A stretch of 64,000 bases of DNA, from assembly GCA_029851415.1 (NCBI GenBank), contig CM056744.1, forward strand, positions 100,101,338 to 100,165,337, read 5' to 3'. The notes under the pieces were generated by a model. The model ran no database searches and had not been told where the DNA came from. It worked only from the letters and a program-made list of their open reading frames with translations. The DNA comes from Eretmocerus hayati. Its lineage: Eukaryota; Arthropoda; Insecta; Hymenoptera; Aphelinidae. Positions 62,864-64,000 of the stretch are shown here, piece after piece (positions within the stretch are counted from its first letter, which is position 1; each line of letters begins with the position of its first letter). Position numbers and translations under genes: made by a program.

Positions 62864-64000
62864 TCATTTTCTAGAATCGTTTGAGTTGCGATTAGTCATC
62901 CCAGATAGCTGCTCGGTTAAGCTCCTTAGAACCAACTGTTGTCTCGCTTGTTTTAATCAAGTTTAGGTTAGGAATGGTTAGACCTTGGTGTAGTCGGAGG
63001 ATCATGGGGTCTCAGCATTTTCTATACGCTAATCGAGAAAGTTATGGGATTATGTGAAATGTTATGTAAAATTATCATTGGTGGTTTTTGAGGAATCTTG
63101 GTAAAAGAGTCATCAAAGAGTTACTTCGATAGAAATCCGAAAGCACAATGCCATCCAATCAAAAGGACAGTTAATGCCCCAATTTATGCACAAAAAAGGC
63201 AATGTGAATGCAGCGGGGAGATGCAGTTAAATTGACTCCAAGATCACATCTCAATCTTCAGACATTTTTTTAGATCATTCATCGGCATGCCGATTTGCCC
63301 GCAAACGTTTCTGTAAAAAAGCCATCCCGCGTATTCCTAATTTTCTAGATATTTAAAGCATCTCAGGAATATTGAACTTTTGATAAAGTTTTATCTTATC
63401 TTAGGAAGTTTGTATTCAACTTATGCAACCCAGTAGAGGTCTTTGAGTTCCTATATGGACTTCCAATAAGGCGTCGAGGAATGAGAAATCCTTCGATACA
63501 TGTTTTTTTCTAATCTGATGGGCTCACCAGATGAATCGTGGAAATCACATAACAAAACTCACCCTCAAAATTTCATCAAACGGCTTTGACTTCCTTACGG
63601 AGACTAATCATCAAAATTTTGATCTTGGAACGACATTTCACAATGTTATACCTTCTCTCACGGTTCTTTTCGTTACAGGAACGTCTACTGTGGTAATCAA
63701 ATTTTGCTCCACCAGTTGCAGACCAGTTGAAGCAAATACATCAAGATTCCAAAACCTATTCCGTCAAATCCTTAGCAATACAGATTCATCTGATAAAAGT
63801 CAAGCTAATGTGTAATGAACCAAAAATCTCATTTCATCACATTTTTAGTCTCATTGCAATGATTATGACAAACCACTTACACGTATCATAATAATTGACC
63901 ATAAAATATGGATACAAGTTGAAAATGTGAGTTGTAATCACGTACTCTTCAAACGAACGAGAGCAAAGCTAAAAGGATGAGGTATAAAGACGAAGATTTT
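62864..64000. other. No recognisable feature
   Basis: Unique-looking AT-rich sequence to the window end. The short frame at 63531-63815 has no recognised motif. Confidence 0.4.

Noticed and set aside
1..64000. CRISPR array, prophage, operon or bacterial defence system
   Set aside because: No regular spacer-repeat array, no compact co-directional genes, and the composition and gene content are those of an insect chromosome.

Overview
The window looks like AT-rich, non-coding-dominated chromosomal DNA from a holometabolous insect, most plausibly a hymenopteran such as a sawfly or parasitoid wasp. That assignment is an inference. It rests on the single intronless achaete-scute type bHLH gene, the many TA-flanked inverted-repeat elements, insect-style non-LTR retrotransposon remains, and abundant (AT)n, (AC)n and (CT)n microsatellites. 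No prokaryotic gene arrangement is visible.

Only one convincing host protein-coding gene is present: an achaete-scute homologue (27167-28018, + strand, 283 aa, one exon). It has a TATA box and a GC-rich proximal promoter just upstream. Its 3' flank (28019 to about 32760) is free of recognisable transposons but crowded with AT microsatellites. Everything else longer than about 60 codons that I examined looks like chance ORFs, low-complexity translation or transposon remnants. The gene therefore sits in a gene-poor landscape of more than 25 kb on each side. That fits the family's known dependence on large cis-regulatory regions, although I cannot demonstrate enhancers here.

The rest of the interpretable content is repeats. 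From left to right: a truncated repeat at 1-574; a 1.46-kb foldback at 961-2416; a diverged repeat at 3646-3811 whose partner lies at 34158-34322; a Tc1-like foldback at 5009-5933; a 1.37-kb inverted-repeat element at 9097-10462 that hosts a 325-bp MITE (9695-10019) and a tRNA-like inverted-repeat unit (10111-10258); a degenerate 10-bp minisatellite at 10724-11160; a tRNA-like relic near 12955-13075; a three-copy repeat at 14931-15153; a pogo/Tigger-like relic at 16593-16991; short hairpin elements at 15364, 21188, 48658 and 62758; and a MITE at 24995-25237.

Three complex regions follow. The first is a non-LTR retrotransposon relic (32764-34063, - strand) with a readable reverse transcriptase core, abutted by another LINE tail. 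The second is a foldback element (34564-36445) whose arms are built of ~145-bp tandem units; it has been invaded by a GC-rich segment and by a 269-bp insert with a hammerhead-ribozyme-like core. The third is a 2.37-kb foldback (45991-48355) carrying a 0.79-kb nested inverted-repeat element. No CRISPR array, operon or defence system is visible. The most unusual content is the nested foldback and hammerhead-like retroelement structure around 34.5-36.5 kb.
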